The notes beneath the pieces were generated by a model. That model saw only the letters and a list, made by a program, of their open reading frames with translations. It ran no database searches and had not been told where the DNA came from. Shown here in pieces: positions 14,907 through 24,183 of a DNA stretch of 64,000 nt; position 1 is the stretch's first letter, and each line of letters begins with the position of its first letter. Source of the DNA: Pseudomonas koreensis (lineage in GTDB: Bacteria > Pseudomonadota > Gammaproteobacteria > Pseudomonadales > Pseudomonadaceae). The stretch covers positions 593,738 through 657,737 of the forward strand of contig NZ_JAAQYM010000005.1 in NCBI RefSeq assembly GCF_012986595.1, written 5' to 3'. Position numbers and translations under genes: made by a program.

Positions 14907-16150
14907 CTGAGCAAGGATCCATGTGCATGCAGAGTCGATTCAGGCCGCTATTAAAACCTGTAGTCCGGGCCTTGATACTGATGGGACTGTCGATGAACGC
15001 GGCCATCGCGGCCACGGGCAATTGCTCGGCACTCGGCCGTATGCCACCGGTGATCGAGATCGGCGAAGGCTTCCAGCAGGATATCCAGTCGCCCGTGGCA
15101 ATCACTCGTGTGGCCATCGGCGACCCGAAAATCGCCGATGTGCATGACACCGGCAGCGCCTCGTTTTTACTGACCGGGGTGGCCCCCGGCGCTACCAGCC
15201 TGATGGTCTGGACGTCGTGCTCCAGCGAGCCGCGCCAGAGCATGGTGTTCGTGCAGGGCAGTGCCACCGCCGCATTGACCAGCGCCAGCCGCATGCCTTC
15301 CGACGATCCGAGCCTGCCCTCGCAGGTGCAGACCGATATTCGCTTCGTCGAAGTCAGCCGCACCAAACTCAAGGAAGCCACGGCCTCGCTGATTGGCGTG
15401 CGCGGTAACTTTCTGTTTGGCTCACCGAACACGCTGCCCAACGTCGACGGAGTGCCGACGCCGAAGCTGCCGGTGAATAACGGTCAGTTCAACTTCTCGT
15501 GGATCGGCGGCAAGACCATGGCGATCATCAACGCGCTGGAGGGCAGTGGCTTCGCCTACACCCTGGCGCGGCCAAGCCTGGTCGCGCTGAGCGGGCAGAG
15601 TGCGAGCTTCCTCGCCGGGGGGGAAATTCCGATTCCGGTGCCCAGCTCCGGCAGTGACACGGTGACCATCGAATACAAGGAGTTTGGCATCCGCCTGACC
15701 CTGACCCCGACCGTGATCGACCGCAATCGCGTGGCGCTGAAGGTCGCCCCGGAAGTCAGCGAGCTGGATTACGCCAATGCCATCAACATCGGCGGCACCC
15801 CGGTGCCGGCCCTGACCGTACGCCGGACCGATACCAGCGTATCGCTGGCCGACGGCGAAAGCTTCGTCATCAGTGGCTTGATCAGCACCACCAACAATTC
15901 GCAGGTGAACAAGTTTCCGGGGCTGGGCGACATCCCGGTGATCGGCGCGTTTTTCCGTGATTCGCAGATCAAGCGCGAAGAGCGCGAGCTGCTGATGATC
16001 GTCACCCCGCACTTGGTGCAGCCACTGGCGGCGGATGCGCAACTGCCGTCACTGCCGGGAGAAAAACTGCGCAACTACGACCCGAATTTCTACCGCATGT
16101 TCTTCCTTGAGAACGGTAACTTCGACAAGCGCAGCGGGTTGTCCCAATGA
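14903..16150 (+). CDS. rcpA: Tad outer-membrane secretin RcpA/CpaC
   Basis: A type II/III-secretin family protein of 415 residues. The N-terminal BON-like/secretin-associated region (EIGEGFQQDIQSPVAITRVAIGDPKIADV) is followed by the C-terminal secretin domain, with VRGNFLFGSPN, ALSGQSASFLAGGEIPIPVPS, VTIEYKEFGIRLTLTP and VPALTVRRTDTSVSLADGESFVISGL motifs. Forms the outer-membrane pore for the Flp pilus. A Sec signal is present near residues 15-36. The ATG at 14903 overlaps the rcpC stop. ATGs at 14921 and 14927 are alternatives, the latter nine bases after AAGGA. Shorter than pilus secretin PilQ, as expected for this family. Confidence 0.92.
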   Translation: MTEQGSMCMQSRFRPLLKPVVRALILMGLSMNAAIAATGNCSALGRMPPVIEIGEGFQQDIQSPVAITRVAIGDPKIADVHDTGSASFLLTGVAPGATSLMVWTSCSSEPRQSMVFVQGSATAALTSASRMPSDDPSLPSQVQTDIRFVEVSRTKLKEATASLIGVRGNFLFGSPNTLPNVDGVPTPKLPVNNGQFNFSWIGGKTMAIINALEGSGFAYTLARPSLVALSGQSASFLAGGEIPIPVPSSGSDTVTIEYKEFGIRLTLTPTVIDRNRVALKVAPEVSELDYANAINIGGTPVPALTVRRTDTSVSLADGESFVISGLISTTNNSQVNKFPGLGDIPVIGAFFRDSQIKREERELLMIVTPHLVQPLAADAQLPSLPGEKLRNYDPNFYRMFFLENGNFDKRSGLSQ

Positions 16151-17337
16151 ACCAGAACCTGAGCCAGACCTTCCTGGCGATCACCCGCAACAGTACTGAT
16201 CTGGAGTGGCTGCAGGGCGCGCTCGCACCGCTGGGCCAGGTGGTCAGCGCCGGGGCCGGCAGCCTGGACGAGTTGCTGGCGCTGGTCGACGTCACCTTCG
16301 CCAGCCTGGTGTTCGTCGGCCTCGACCGCGACCATGTGGTGGCGCAGAGCGCGTTGATCGAAGGCGCACTGGAAGCCAAGCCGATGCTCGCCATCGTTGC
16401 CCTCGGCGATGGCATGGACAACCAACTGGTGCTCAATGCCATGCGCGCCGGTGCCCGGGATTTCGTAGCGTACGGTTCGCGCGCCAGTGAAGTCGCCGGG
16501 CTGGTCCGCCGCCTGAACAAGCGCTTGCCACCGGTGGCCGCCAATACCCAGCTCGGTGGCCTTACGGTGTTATACGGCACCCAGAGCAATTCCGATGGCG
16601 CACTGTTGGCCAATCACATGGCGCAGGTGGTGCAAAAGAGCGGGCAGCAAACCCTGCTGCTGGATCTGGGCCTGCCCCGGGGCGACAGTCTGGCGCTGCT
16701 TGGGCTCGAGAGTTCGTTTCACTTCGGCGATGCCTTGCGCCATTTGCGCCGGCTTGACGCCACCCTGATCGACAGTGCCTTCACCAGCACTGAAGCGGGC
16801 CTGCGGATTCTGGCCTACGCCAACCACGACGAGCCGCTGGAAAGCACCAGCGCCGCCGAGCTGTACATGCTGCTCAGCGCGTTGCGCCAACATTTCCAGC
16901 ACATCGTCGTGAACCTCACTGGGCAGTCCGACAGCGAAGCCTTGCGCACGTTTGTCAGCCATTGCGACAAGCTGATCTGGTACACCGATCAGAACGTGCT
17001 CAACTGCCGCCGCAACCTTGCCGTGCTCAACCTGTGGCGCGAGAAAGGCATGAAGCTCGACCACGCACGCTTGCTGGTGGACGGCTATCTGGGCAGCGTC
17101 GCCCCGGATGCCGAAACCCTCGGCAAGACCTTCAACCTGGAAGTGATCGCGGTGTTGGCGGCCAACGCCGAAGTGCGCCTCAATGCCAAGAACCAGGGCG
17201 TCAGCCTGTTCGAACTGGCCCCGCGGGAAAAACTCACGCAGAGCCTGCGCACGCTCGGCGAACGCCTGGCCAAACGCTCCGAAGGTCTGGCCAAGCCCAA
17301 GGTCACCTGGTTCGGCCGCTTGCGAGGCACCCCATGA
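16147..17337 (+). CDS. tadZ: Tad pilus localisation ATPase-like protein TadZ/CpaE
   Basis: A 396-residue MinD/ParA-superfamily protein with an N-terminal atypical receiver-like domain (residues 1-130) and a C-terminal ParA-like domain. The P-loop position reads YGTQSNSDGALLANHMA, without the Gly-Lys-Thr/Ser and deviant lysine of active ParA proteins, while the switch-like LLLDLGLPRGDS and AYANHDEPL segments remain. TadZ marks the polar site of the Tad machine; loss of a canonical Walker A is known in part of the family. Overlaps rcpA by 4 bp and tadA by 4 bp. Confidence 0.88.
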   Translation: MNQNLSQTFLAITRNSTDLEWLQGALAPLGQVVSAGAGSLDELLALVDVTFASLVFVGLDRDHVVAQSALIEGALEAKPMLAIVALGDGMDNQLVLNAMRAGARDFVAYGSRASEVAGLVRRLNKRLPPVAANTQLGGLTVLYGTQSNSDGALLANHMAQVVQKSGQQTLLLDLGLPRGDSLALLGLESSFHFGDALRHLRRLDATLIDSAFTSTEAGLRILAYANHDEPLESTSAAELYMLLSALRQHFQHIVVNLTGQSDSEALRTFVSHCDKLIWYTDQNVLNCRRNLAVLNLWREKGMKLDHARLLVDGYLGSVAPDAETLGKTFNLEVIAVLAANAEVRLNAKNQGVSLFELAPREKLTQSLRTLGERLAKRSEGLAKPKVTWFGRLRGTP

Positions 17338-18602
17338 GCGCGGAAAAGCTGTTCGGCGCGGTGCAGCATGGCGCGGTCGGTAATACCGATCACGAAGGCC
17401 TGAAGCTGGTCCTGCACCGTTACATCATCGACGCCATCGAAGAGTCGGGAAAAAACCTGCTGGAAGGCTCGCGTCAGTTGCTGGCGCAGTTTGTCACCGA
17501 CAAGGTCGCCGAATACATCGCCCGTTTGCACCTGGCGATTTCCCGTTATGAGATGGAGCGTCTGGCCGAGGAAATCGTCGATGAACTCACCGGCTTCGGT
17601 CCGCTGGAAGTGCTGTTGCGCGATCCATCGGTGACCGAGATTCTGGTCAACGGCCCACACCGGGTATTCATCGAGCGCGACGGTGTGCTGCATCAAAGCG
17701 ACCTGCGCTTTATCGATGCGCATCACGTCGAGCGGGTCATGCAACGGATTCTCGCGCCGCTCGGACGCCGCCTCGATGAGTCTTCGCCGATGGTCGATGC
17801 ACGCCTGCCGGACGGCAGTCGGGTCAACGCGATCATCCCGCCGATTGCCCTCGACGGCCCATGCCTGTCGATCCGCAAGTTTCGCAAGGACATGCTCAAG
17901 AGCAGCGATCTGATGGCGATGCAGACCATCGATCTGGCGATTTTCGAATTTCTCCAGGAGGCAGTAGGCAAGCGCTGCAACGTGCTGATCAGTGGCGGCA
18001 CCGGCACCGGCAAGACCACGTTGCTGAACATTCTCAGTCAATTGATCAACCCGCACGAACGTCTGGTGACCATCGAAGACGTCGCCGAATTGCAGCTCGG
18101 CCACCCGCACGTGGTGCGTCTGGAAACCCGTCCGCCGAATGCCGAGGGCCACGGTGAGGTGAAGGCCAGTGACTTGATCCGCAACGCCCTGCGCATGCGT
18201 CCCGACCGGATCATTCTCGGCGAGATTCGTGGCGTCGAAGTGGTCGATGTGCTGACCGCGATGAACACCGGCCACGACGGCTCGATGAGCACCGTGCACG
18301 CCAACAATGCGCAGGATGCGCTGCTGCGTCTGGAGACGCTGGTGGGCCTGACCGGACGCTCGATCGCCGAGCGCACCTTGCGCCAGATGATCTGTGCCGC
18401 CCTCGACGTGATCATCCAGCTGACCCGCATGCCCGACGGTCGGCGCTGCGTCAGCGAAGTGGTGGAAGTGGTCGGCATTCGTGAAGACGTCTACGTTACC
18501 AACACCCTGTTTCGCCTTGATCGGCGCACCGGTTTCGGCTTCCTGCGCGAAGCGGTCAATCCGGCCGGCGACAAGTTGCGGCACGAGACGAACCTGGGCT
18601 GA
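17334..18602 (+). CDS. tadA: Tad pilus assembly ATPase TadA/CpaF
   Basis: A 422-residue CpaF-type secretion ATPase. Walker A is ISGGTGTGKTTLLN (residues 219-232), the Asp box is TIEDVAELQL, the Walker B region RPDRIILGEIRGVEVVDVL, and the His box STVHANNAQDAL. It powers Flp pilus assembly at the inner membrane together with TadB and TadC. The ATG at 17334 overlaps the tadZ stop; upstream continuation of this frame runs inside tadZ and is not coding. Family length is about 420-450 residues, so it is full-length. Confidence 0.95.
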   Translation: MSAEKLFGAVQHGAVGNTDHEGLKLVLHRYIIDAIEESGKNLLEGSRQLLAQFVTDKVAEYIARLHLAISRYEMERLAEEIVDELTGFGPLEVLLRDPSVTEILVNGPHRVFIERDGVLHQSDLRFIDAHHVERVMQRILAPLGRRLDESSPMVDARLPDGSRVNAIIPPIALDGPCLSIRKFRKDMLKSSDLMAMQTIDLAIFEFLQEAVGKRCNVLISGGTGTGKTTLLNILSQLINPHERLVTIEDVAELQLGHPHVVRLETRPPNAEGHGEVKASDLIRNALRMRPDRIILGEIRGVEVVDVLTAMNTGHDGSMSTVHANNAQDALLRLETLVGLTGRSIAERTLRQMICAALDVIIQLTRMPDGRRCVSEVVEVVGIREDVYVTNTLFRLDRRTGFGFLREAVNPAGDKLRHETNLG

Positions 18603-18620
18603 CAGCATGGGACGCACATC

Positions 18621-19505
18621 ATGATCGGACCGGCCATTCTTATCCTGCTTTGTCTGATCCTGCTCGGGCTGTCGATCTGGTTGTTCCTGCACGGCATCCA
18701 CAAGACCAGCAACGAACGGGTGCTCAACCGCCTCGCGGCGGGGCAGCCACAACTGGCGGCCGAGAAACCGGCCTGGGTCGGGCTTGAGCGGATGTTCCTG
18801 CGCGCCGGCCTCGGGCGCCCCACCGAGCGTTTCGGCCTGTGGCTGACGTTGTGGGGCGTGGCCATCGTCCTCGGTTATCTGCTGGCGAGCTGGGTCGGGC
18901 TGCTGGCGATGCTGCTGGCGCCGCCGCTGATCTTGCGCCTGTACATTGCCTGGCTGTACCACCGCCGGATCAAACGCATGATCGAGCAGTTGCCGCAATT
19001 GCTCGACTACACCGTGCGCAGCCTCAAGTCCGGACGCACCCTGAGCGACGCGGTCATGGGCGGTATCGAGACAAGTGACGATCCACTGAAAAAAGCCATG
19101 GGCCGGGTACAGCGCAACGTGCAACTGGGGGTCAATCTGCCGGACGCGGTCAGCGACTTTGCCGAGCTTTATGAGCAGGATGAGTTGCGCATGTTCGCCC
19201 TCGGCCTGAAGGTCAACCATCGCTACGGCGGTAATGCCAGCGAGTTGCTGGAGAACCTGATCAAGCTGATCCGCGAGCGTGACCAGGGCGCCCGGCAACT
19301 GCGCGCGCTCACCGGCGAGACGCGCATGACCGCCTGGGTGCTGGGCTCGCTGCCGGTGATCCTGGTGAGCTATTTCATGCTGACCAACCCCGGCTACATG
19401 CTCGGCATGTGGCACGACTCCGGTGGGCAGACCATGTTGATCATCGCCGTGGTGTTGCAAGTCACCGGCTGCCTGGCGCTGTGGCGCATGTTGCGGAGTG
19501 TTTGA
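18621..19505 (+). CDS. tadB: Tad inner-membrane platform protein TadB
   Basis: A 294-residue protein of the T2SSF/GspF family. Hydrophobic segments are at the N-terminus (PAILILLCLILLGLSIWLFL), middle (LWLTLWGVAIVLGYLLASWVGLLAMLLAPPLILRLYIAWLY) and C-terminus. The cytoplasmic T2SSF domain contains QLPQLLDYTVRSLKSGRTLSDAV. With TadC it forms the platform above TadA. The start ATG at 18621 is 18 bp after the tadA stop. Downstream it is separated from tadC by one base. Confidence 0.92.
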   Translation: MIGPAILILLCLILLGLSIWLFLHGIHKTSNERVLNRLAAGQPQLAAEKPAWVGLERMFLRAGLGRPTERFGLWLTLWGVAIVLGYLLASWVGLLAMLLAPPLILRLYIAWLYHRRIKRMIEQLPQLLDYTVRSLKSGRTLSDAVMGGIETSDDPLKKAMGRVQRNVQLGVNLPDAVSDFAELYEQDELRMFALGLKVNHRYGGNASELLENLIKLIRERDQGARQLRALTGETRMTAWVLGSLPVILVSYFMLTNPGYMLGMWHDSGGQTMLIIAVVLQVTGCLALWRMLRSV

Positions 19506-19506
19506 C

Positions 19507-20391
19507 ATGGTCTATCTCGCCGCCCTGATGCTGTTGCTCGGTGCCCTGTTGCTGGTGGTCAACCACCTGCTGACCGAGCGGCGCCGCGTGCGCCAGGTCA
19601 ACCAACGGTTGCAGGGCCATCTGGTGCGCGAAAACCGTTTCGGCAACTGGCTGCGCGCGTTGGGCGGCAGCAAGTTCGGCCAGCGTTCGGTGAGCATCGA
19701 CAGCGAAACCCAGACCTTGCTCAGCCGCCTCGGCTGGCGCCGCGCCAGTGAGCGCTCGCTGTTCGCTGCCTGCCAGATCGGCACGCCACTGCTGGCTTTG
19801 GGACTGGCAATCTTTCTGCAGGAAGTGTTTTTTCCGCACGCCGGCAACCGCTGGATCGTGCCGATGCTCGCCACCGGTGCCGGTTACCTGCTGCCCAAGC
19901 GGCTGCTGGCGTACGCAGCGGGGCGTCGGCAGAAAATCATCGCGGTGGAGATTTCCACGTTCATCCCGTTGCTGCGCATCCTCTTCGAGTCCGGCATGGC
20001 GGTCGAACAAGCGTTGCGCGTGCTCAGTACCGAAGGGCAAAAATTGCTGCCGGAACTGACCCGCGAACTGCGCCTGATTCTGGCCCGGGTCGACTCGGGA
20101 CTTGAGCTGGGGCAGGAACTGAACAAGGCCTCGGTGATGCTCGCAGTCGATGAATTCACCGACACCTGCGTGATCCTGCAACAGCTGATTCAGCAGGGCG
20201 GCGGGGCGATGAAATCGTTGCTGGCACTCAAGCAGTTGCTCGATGACCGCCGCCTGACCCGGCTGCAGGAATACATTTCGAAGATGTCCGCGAAGATGTC
20301 GGTGGTGATGATGCTGTTTCTGTTTCCTGCCTTGCTGATCGTACTGGCCGGCCCGGGGTTCACGGCGATTACCCGGGCGTTTGCCAACTGA
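19507..20391 (+). CDS. tadC: Tad inner-membrane platform protein TadC
   Basis: A 294-residue T2SSF-family protein with N-terminal helix VYLAALMLLLGALLLVVNHLL, central helices near residues 90-130, and C-terminal helix VVMMLFLFPALLIVLAGPGFTAI. The cytoplasmic domain has LRILFESGMAVEQALRVLS and DTCVILQQLIQQGGGAMKSLL, typical of TadC. GGAG (19495-19498) is nine bases before the ATG at 19507; a GTG at 19498 is less likely. Pairs with TadB as the inner membrane platform. Confidence 0.92.
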   Translation: MVYLAALMLLLGALLLVVNHLLTERRRVRQVNQRLQGHLVRENRFGNWLRALGGSKFGQRSVSIDSETQTLLSRLGWRRASERSLFAACQIGTPLLALGLAIFLQEVFFPHAGNRWIVPMLATGAGYLLPKRLLAYAAGRRQKIIAVEISTFIPLLRILFESGMAVEQALRVLSTEGQKLLPELTRELRLILARVDSGLELGQELNKASVMLAVDEFTDTCVILQQLIQQGGGAMKSLLALKQLLDDRRLTRLQEYISKMSAKMSVVMMLFLFPALLIVLAGPGFTAITRAFAN

Positions 20392-20414
20392 CGTTGGCTC
20401 ATGGAGAGCGTTTG

Positions 20415-21137
20415 ATGAAAGCACTGATTGTCGTGGCAAGTCTGTTGATGCTCGGTGGTTGCGCCACCGACGGTCAGGCGCCGTGGTCGGCGATGCTGGC
20501 GCCGACCAGTTGCAGCAAGCTCGATTCCGAGCAGGAACTGGCCCTGAACCTGGCGGACGATCTGGCCAACGATGGCAAGCTGCACGCCAGTCTGGCCAAC
20601 CTGCAAAGCCTGCCCGACAACCTGGCCGAAGTGCGTCTGCGCAAGGCCAAGGTTTATCGCTTGCTCGGGCGCAATGAGGCCGAGCCGCTGTATCGCGGGC
20701 TGCTCGGCACTTGCCTCACGGCCGACGCCGAACATGGCCTGGGTCAGCTCTACGCGGCCCGGGGCGACAACGGCCAGGCCCAGGCGCACTTGCAGCGGGC
20801 GGTGCGCCTGGCGCCGACCAACGACAAGATCCGCAACGACCTGGGCGTGGTTTACCTCAACCAGTTGCGCCTTGAAGACGCGCGCTTCGAATTCCTCACC
20901 GCCATCGAACTCAAGCAGAACGATCAACTGGCGCCGCTGAATCTGGTGACGTTGTTGCTGTACCAGAACAACTGGCAGCAAGCCGCCGAAATCGTCAGCC
21001 GCGCGCACCTGACGCCGGAGCAGTTCTCCGAAGCCCAGAGCCGCGCGGAAAAACTCAAGGCACCGGCCAAGGCTCCGGCAGCGGCCGGCAATCAGGTGGC
21101 GGTGGTGGCTGACCCACAACCGTCGACGATCAAGTGA
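20415..21137 (+). CDS. tadD: Tad lipoprotein with TPR repeats, TadD-like
   Basis: A 240-residue lipoprotein. Signal MKALIVVASLLMLGGC has the lipobox at Cys16. Tetratricopeptide-like helices follow (GRNEAEPLYRGLLGTCLTADAEHGLGQLYAARGDNGQAQAHLQRAVRLAPTNDKIRNDLGVVYLNQ). TadD helps the secretin reach or assemble in the outer membrane, like a pilotin. An in-frame ATG at 20394 would add seven residues and destroy the signal layout; GGAGAG precedes the ATG at 20415. Ala/Pro-rich C-terminus. Confidence 0.88.
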   Translation: MKALIVVASLLMLGGCATDGQAPWSAMLAPTSCSKLDSEQELALNLADDLANDGKLHASLANLQSLPDNLAEVRLRKAKVYRLLGRNEAEPLYRGLLGTCLTADAEHGLGQLYAARGDNGQAQAHLQRAVRLAPTNDKIRNDLGVVYLNQLRLEDARFEFLTAIELKQNDQLAPLNLVTLLLYQNNWQQAAEIVSRAHLTPEQFSEAQSRAEKLKAPAKAPAAAGNQVAVVADPQPSTIK

Positions 21138-21154
21138 CACTCGGGGAGATCACC

Positions 21155-21427
21155 ATGAACACTTTGCACCGTGTGTGCTGCCTGACCCTGCTCAGCCTGC
21201 CGCTCGCGGCCCAGGCGATCGACGCTGGCCCGGCCTCGGCGCAACAACAGGAAACCGAAGGCTGGCTGGTGCTGCAAAGCCGCAATAAGGCAGCTTCGCC
21301 AAACCCGCAAACCGCCACGGCGACAGAACGCGAACTGGCCATGCAGCGCTGGCTGAAGAAATACAAATACGAGATTCCGGATCTCTACGATCCGGATGCC
21401 GGTGGCAAGATCGAGACCAAAAATTAG
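21155..21427 (+). CDS. DUF3613 small secreted protein, end of tad operon
   Basis: A 90-residue protein with a Sec signal (NTLHRVCCLTLLSLPLAAQAIDA), then a compact conserved region QQETEGWLVLQSRNKAASPNPQ, and RELAMQRWLKKYKYEIPDLY. This layout fits DUF3613, a small family found at the end of tad loci in Pseudomonas and Burkholderia relatives. GGGGAG lies six bases before the ATG. It is 17 bp after tadD, so co-transcription is likely. Function unknown; a periplasmic role in pilus biogenesis is inferred from position. Confidence 0.78.
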   Translation: MNTLHRVCCLTLLSLPLAAQAIDAGPASAQQQETEGWLVLQSRNKAASPNPQTATATERELAMQRWLKKYKYEIPDLYDPDAGGKIETKN

Positions 21428-21501
21428 GCCGATTGCCCACGCTTGATCGCTCGCGTCTGTTGGGGATGGTTGACTTTAAAATTGACGCCATCGCTTTGAC
21501 T

Positions 21502-21518
21502 TTTTGATGGTATCAAAA
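21502..21518. promoter_or_regulatory. 17-bp palindrome upstream of the autotransporter gene
   Basis: Perfect 7-bp arms TTTTGAT and ATCAAAA around GGT, 120 bp before the autotransporter start. Overlaps a TTGACT hexamer (21496-21501), so it may be an operator. No regulator is assigned. Confidence 0.45.
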
Positions 21519-21639
21519 TGATGGCTCGTGTACATTCCCCGCGCCCAGACCAGACGATTCTGGCGGGACGGTAGGGATGCCAGCACCATGTCATTAACCC
21601 TGCTGAAACTGTTACTCATGTTTTGGAAGGGAATCTCGC

Positions 21640-24039
21640 GTGAATATCGTTTGCCTGCGTCGCTCTGTCCTGGCGCTCTCCATCGCCGCCGCAACTTTGC
21701 ACACCGCCACTGCTGGCGCCGCCGGCGCGAACCTGAATCACGACCTGAGCGGTGGTCCGCTGACCAGTAATCTGCAGAACTGGGGGCTGATCACTCTGAG
21801 CGGTAACGGCAACATCGCTCCCGTCTCGCAGTTGAGCTCGACCTACGGCGCACAACTCGCCGGCGTGACGGCGGATCAGTTGCGCAACACCGGCGATATC
21901 CGGATTGACGGTGCAAAATTCGGCAACGGTATCAGTTTGGGAACAGCCGGTATGGTGTCGACCAAAATTGCCGGCGCGCTGATCAACGAAGGCGCTATTT
22001 CGGTTCACGGCCTGGCCGACGCCGGCACCTCCAGCGGTATTTCCGATCTCGGCAGCACCTTGGGCGGTTCGCTGGCCAACAGTGGCAGCATCGACGTCAG
22101 CGGCCAGAGCGCCAGCGGCCTGATGCTGGTGCATACCGGCATGACCGGACTGAGCAACCGGGGCACCATCACCGCCAGCGGTACCGATGCGCTGGGCGTG
22201 TTGCTCGATGGCACCACGATGAGCCTGTCGGTCAGCAACATGGGAACGATTCGTGCGACCGGTGCCAACGCCGAAGCGCTGGTGTTCGAGGGCGCCAAAT
22301 TCACCCGGCCGGTGGGCTCCAATGGCATTGCCCTGTTCAACAACGGCACCATCTCCGGCGAAGACATTGGCGTTCACGTCAGCGGCCAGGCCAGTAACGC
22401 ACTACCCTTTGGAATCTATCAGCAGTTCGGTCTGATCGAGGGCGGCAAGGCGGCGATCCAGGTCGATGACGGCGTGAGTTACTTCAGCTTCTACGGCGGC
22501 ACCGTCCGGGGTGACCTGCTGGGCCTGTCCGGGGTGAAGGTCGACGGTGATGCGATCTTTGACGGTTCGACCATCCGTTCCGGTTACGTCACCATCGAAG
22601 AGGGCACGCTGACCCTGATGAAGCCACACACCACATTCATCGGCGACTTCGACATGGAGGAGTCGAACTCGGTGCTGGAGATGTACCTGGGCAACGACAC
22701 CAACCCAGCGCTGCCCGTGTTGAAAGTCACCGGCACCACCGATATTGCCCCGGGCGCGCAGCTGCATCTGCTGGCACGTTCCAGTGATTTTCGCGTGAGC
22801 CCCGGCGGTACGCGTTACACCCTGATCAGCTCAGGCAATCTGATTGGCGGCAACAACCTGACGGTGACCTCGTCCTCGGCGTTGCTGGATGTGAAGAGCT
22901 TCGGCGTTGACGGCAACGACATCACCAGCGTGGTGACAACCAAGTCGAGCGAGGTGTTGGCCGAAAACACCCTGGCCGTCGGCGGCAGCACCAACGCGGC
23001 GGTGGCGGTGGGTCGCGTGTCGGGCCTGATGTCGCAGCTGGATGAGCAGGATCCGGTGTATCAGGCATTCGCCAACGCCAGCACCGATGCGCAACTCGCG
23101 CGCTTGTCCGAGTCCCTCAGCCCGGATGTCAGCCGCGGCGTATTGCATGCCACGACCAACAGCCAGACGCTGGTGTCGGGGGTGATCAACGAGCGCTCCA
23201 GCCGCGCGCGCAACGGCGATTCGGCGACTGACAAGGGTGTCTGGCTGCAGTCCCTGAGCAGCGATGCCAACCAGGACGAGCGCCGCGGCGTTGCCGGTTA
23301 TGACGCCGACAGCCACGGGGTCGCGGTCGGTGCCGATGGTCAGTTGAACGCTGATACGACCCTGGGTCTGGCCTACAGCTACCTCGACAGCGACGTGAAG
23401 TCCGATCTGGGCAACAAGACCAAAGTCACCGGGCATGCGCTGACGCTGTACAGCAACTGGGTGCATGACAACTGGTTCGTTGACGCTTCGCTGATGTACG
23501 GCTGGAACGACAACGCGTCCAAACGCTACATCGCCGGCACCCAGGCCAAGGCTGACTACGACAGCGATGTGTTCGGGGTCAGCGCACTGGCCGGTTACAG
23601 TCTGCGCCTGATGCCTGACGTGGTGCTCGAGCCACAAGTCGGCGCGCGTTACGCCAATGTGGGGATGGATGCCTATCGCGAAAAAGGCAGTTCGGCGTCA
23701 TTGACCGTCGGCAGTCAGCGCTATGAGGTTGGCGAGATGGGCGTCGGTGCACGTCTGGCAGCGGCGTTCGCGGTCGGCACTGGCAGCCTGGAACCTGAAG
23801 CAAAAGTCATGGCCTGGCACGACTTCGTTGGCGACAAGGTCGCTACCCAATCGTCGTTTGTGCTGGGCGGCGATTCATTCACCAGCCGTGGTACGACGCC
23901 GGTGCGTGACAGCTATGAGCTGGGGCTGGGCGCCAACTATCGCATGGGCGCGTGGAGCGTCGGTGGCTCCTACAACTACGTGACGGCCAGCGGTTTTGAT
24001 TCCGACGGTTTCACCGCGAAGGTGCGTTACGCGTTCTGA
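21640..24039 (+). CDS. Classical autotransporter (type Va) surface protein
   Basis: A 799-residue autotransporter. A Sec signal occupies residues 1-27. A beta-helical passenger follows, with repeated short strands such as GALINEGAISVHG, GSLANSGSIDVSG and GLSNRGTITASG. A junction near residue 450-520 (TDAQLARLSESLSPDVSRGVLH) leads to the C-terminal autotransporter beta-barrel, beginning around GVWLQSLSSDANQDERRG and ending in the terminal aromatic residue of RYAF. It exports its own passenger to the cell surface. GGAAGG lies before the GTG start. No protease triad or RGD was seen in the passenger, so adhesion or biofilm is only a guess. The codon use matches neighbours. Confidence 0.9.
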   Translation: MNIVCLRRSVLALSIAAATLHTATAGAAGANLNHDLSGGPLTSNLQNWGLITLSGNGNIAPVSQLSSTYGAQLAGVTADQLRNTGDIRIDGAKFGNGISLGTAGMVSTKIAGALINEGAISVHGLADAGTSSGISDLGSTLGGSLANSGSIDVSGQSASGLMLVHTGMTGLSNRGTITASGTDALGVLLDGTTMSLSVSNMGTIRATGANAEALVFEGAKFTRPVGSNGIALFNNGTISGEDIGVHVSGQASNALPFGIYQQFGLIEGGKAAIQVDDGVSYFSFYGGTVRGDLLGLSGVKVDGDAIFDGSTIRSGYVTIEEGTLTLMKPHTTFIGDFDMEESNSVLEMYLGNDTNPALPVLKVTGTTDIAPGAQLHLLARSSDFRVSPGGTRYTLISSGNLIGGNNLTVTSSSALLDVKSFGVDGNDITSVVTTKSSEVLAENTLAVGGSTNAAVAVGRVSGLMSQLDEQDPVYQAFANASTDAQLARLSESLSPDVSRGVLHATTNSQTLVSGVINERSSRARNGDSATDKGVWLQSLSSDANQDERRGVAGYDADSHGVAVGADGQLNADTTLGLAYSYLDSDVKSDLGNKTKVTGHALTLYSNWVHDNWFVDASLMYGWNDNASKRYIAGTQAKADYDSDVFGVSALAGYSLRLMPDVVLEPQVGARYANVGMDAYREKGSSASLTVGSQRYEVGEMGVGARLAAAFAVGTGSLEPEAKVMAWHDFVGDKVATQSSFVLGGDSFTSRGTTPVRDSYELGLGANYRMGAWSVGGSYNYVTASGFDSDGFTAKVRYAF

Positions 24040-24058
24040 TACACGCCACGTAAAACCT

Positions 24059-24146
24059 GTGGGAGCGAGCCTGCTCGCGAAGAGGGCGTGTCAGTCGACC
24101 AAACGGTTGGCTGATCCACGACTTTCGCGAGCAGGCTCGCTCCTAC
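24059..24146. repeat. REP doublet (REPIN), family A
   Basis: Inverted GTGGGAGCGAGCCTGCTCGCGA-type palindromes with a 40-bp spacer between the 3' ends of the convergent autotransporter and TpsB genes. Confidence 0.9.
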
Positions 24147-24183
24147 ACTGTTTTGCCTCAGGCTGAAAATGTGATTCCGGCCC

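Noticed and set aside
17085..19508. Open frame of 807 codons on the minus strand opposite tadA and tadB
   Set aside because: Product of GC-biased codon third positions in the real genes; low-complexity His/Gln/Arg composition and no ribosome site.
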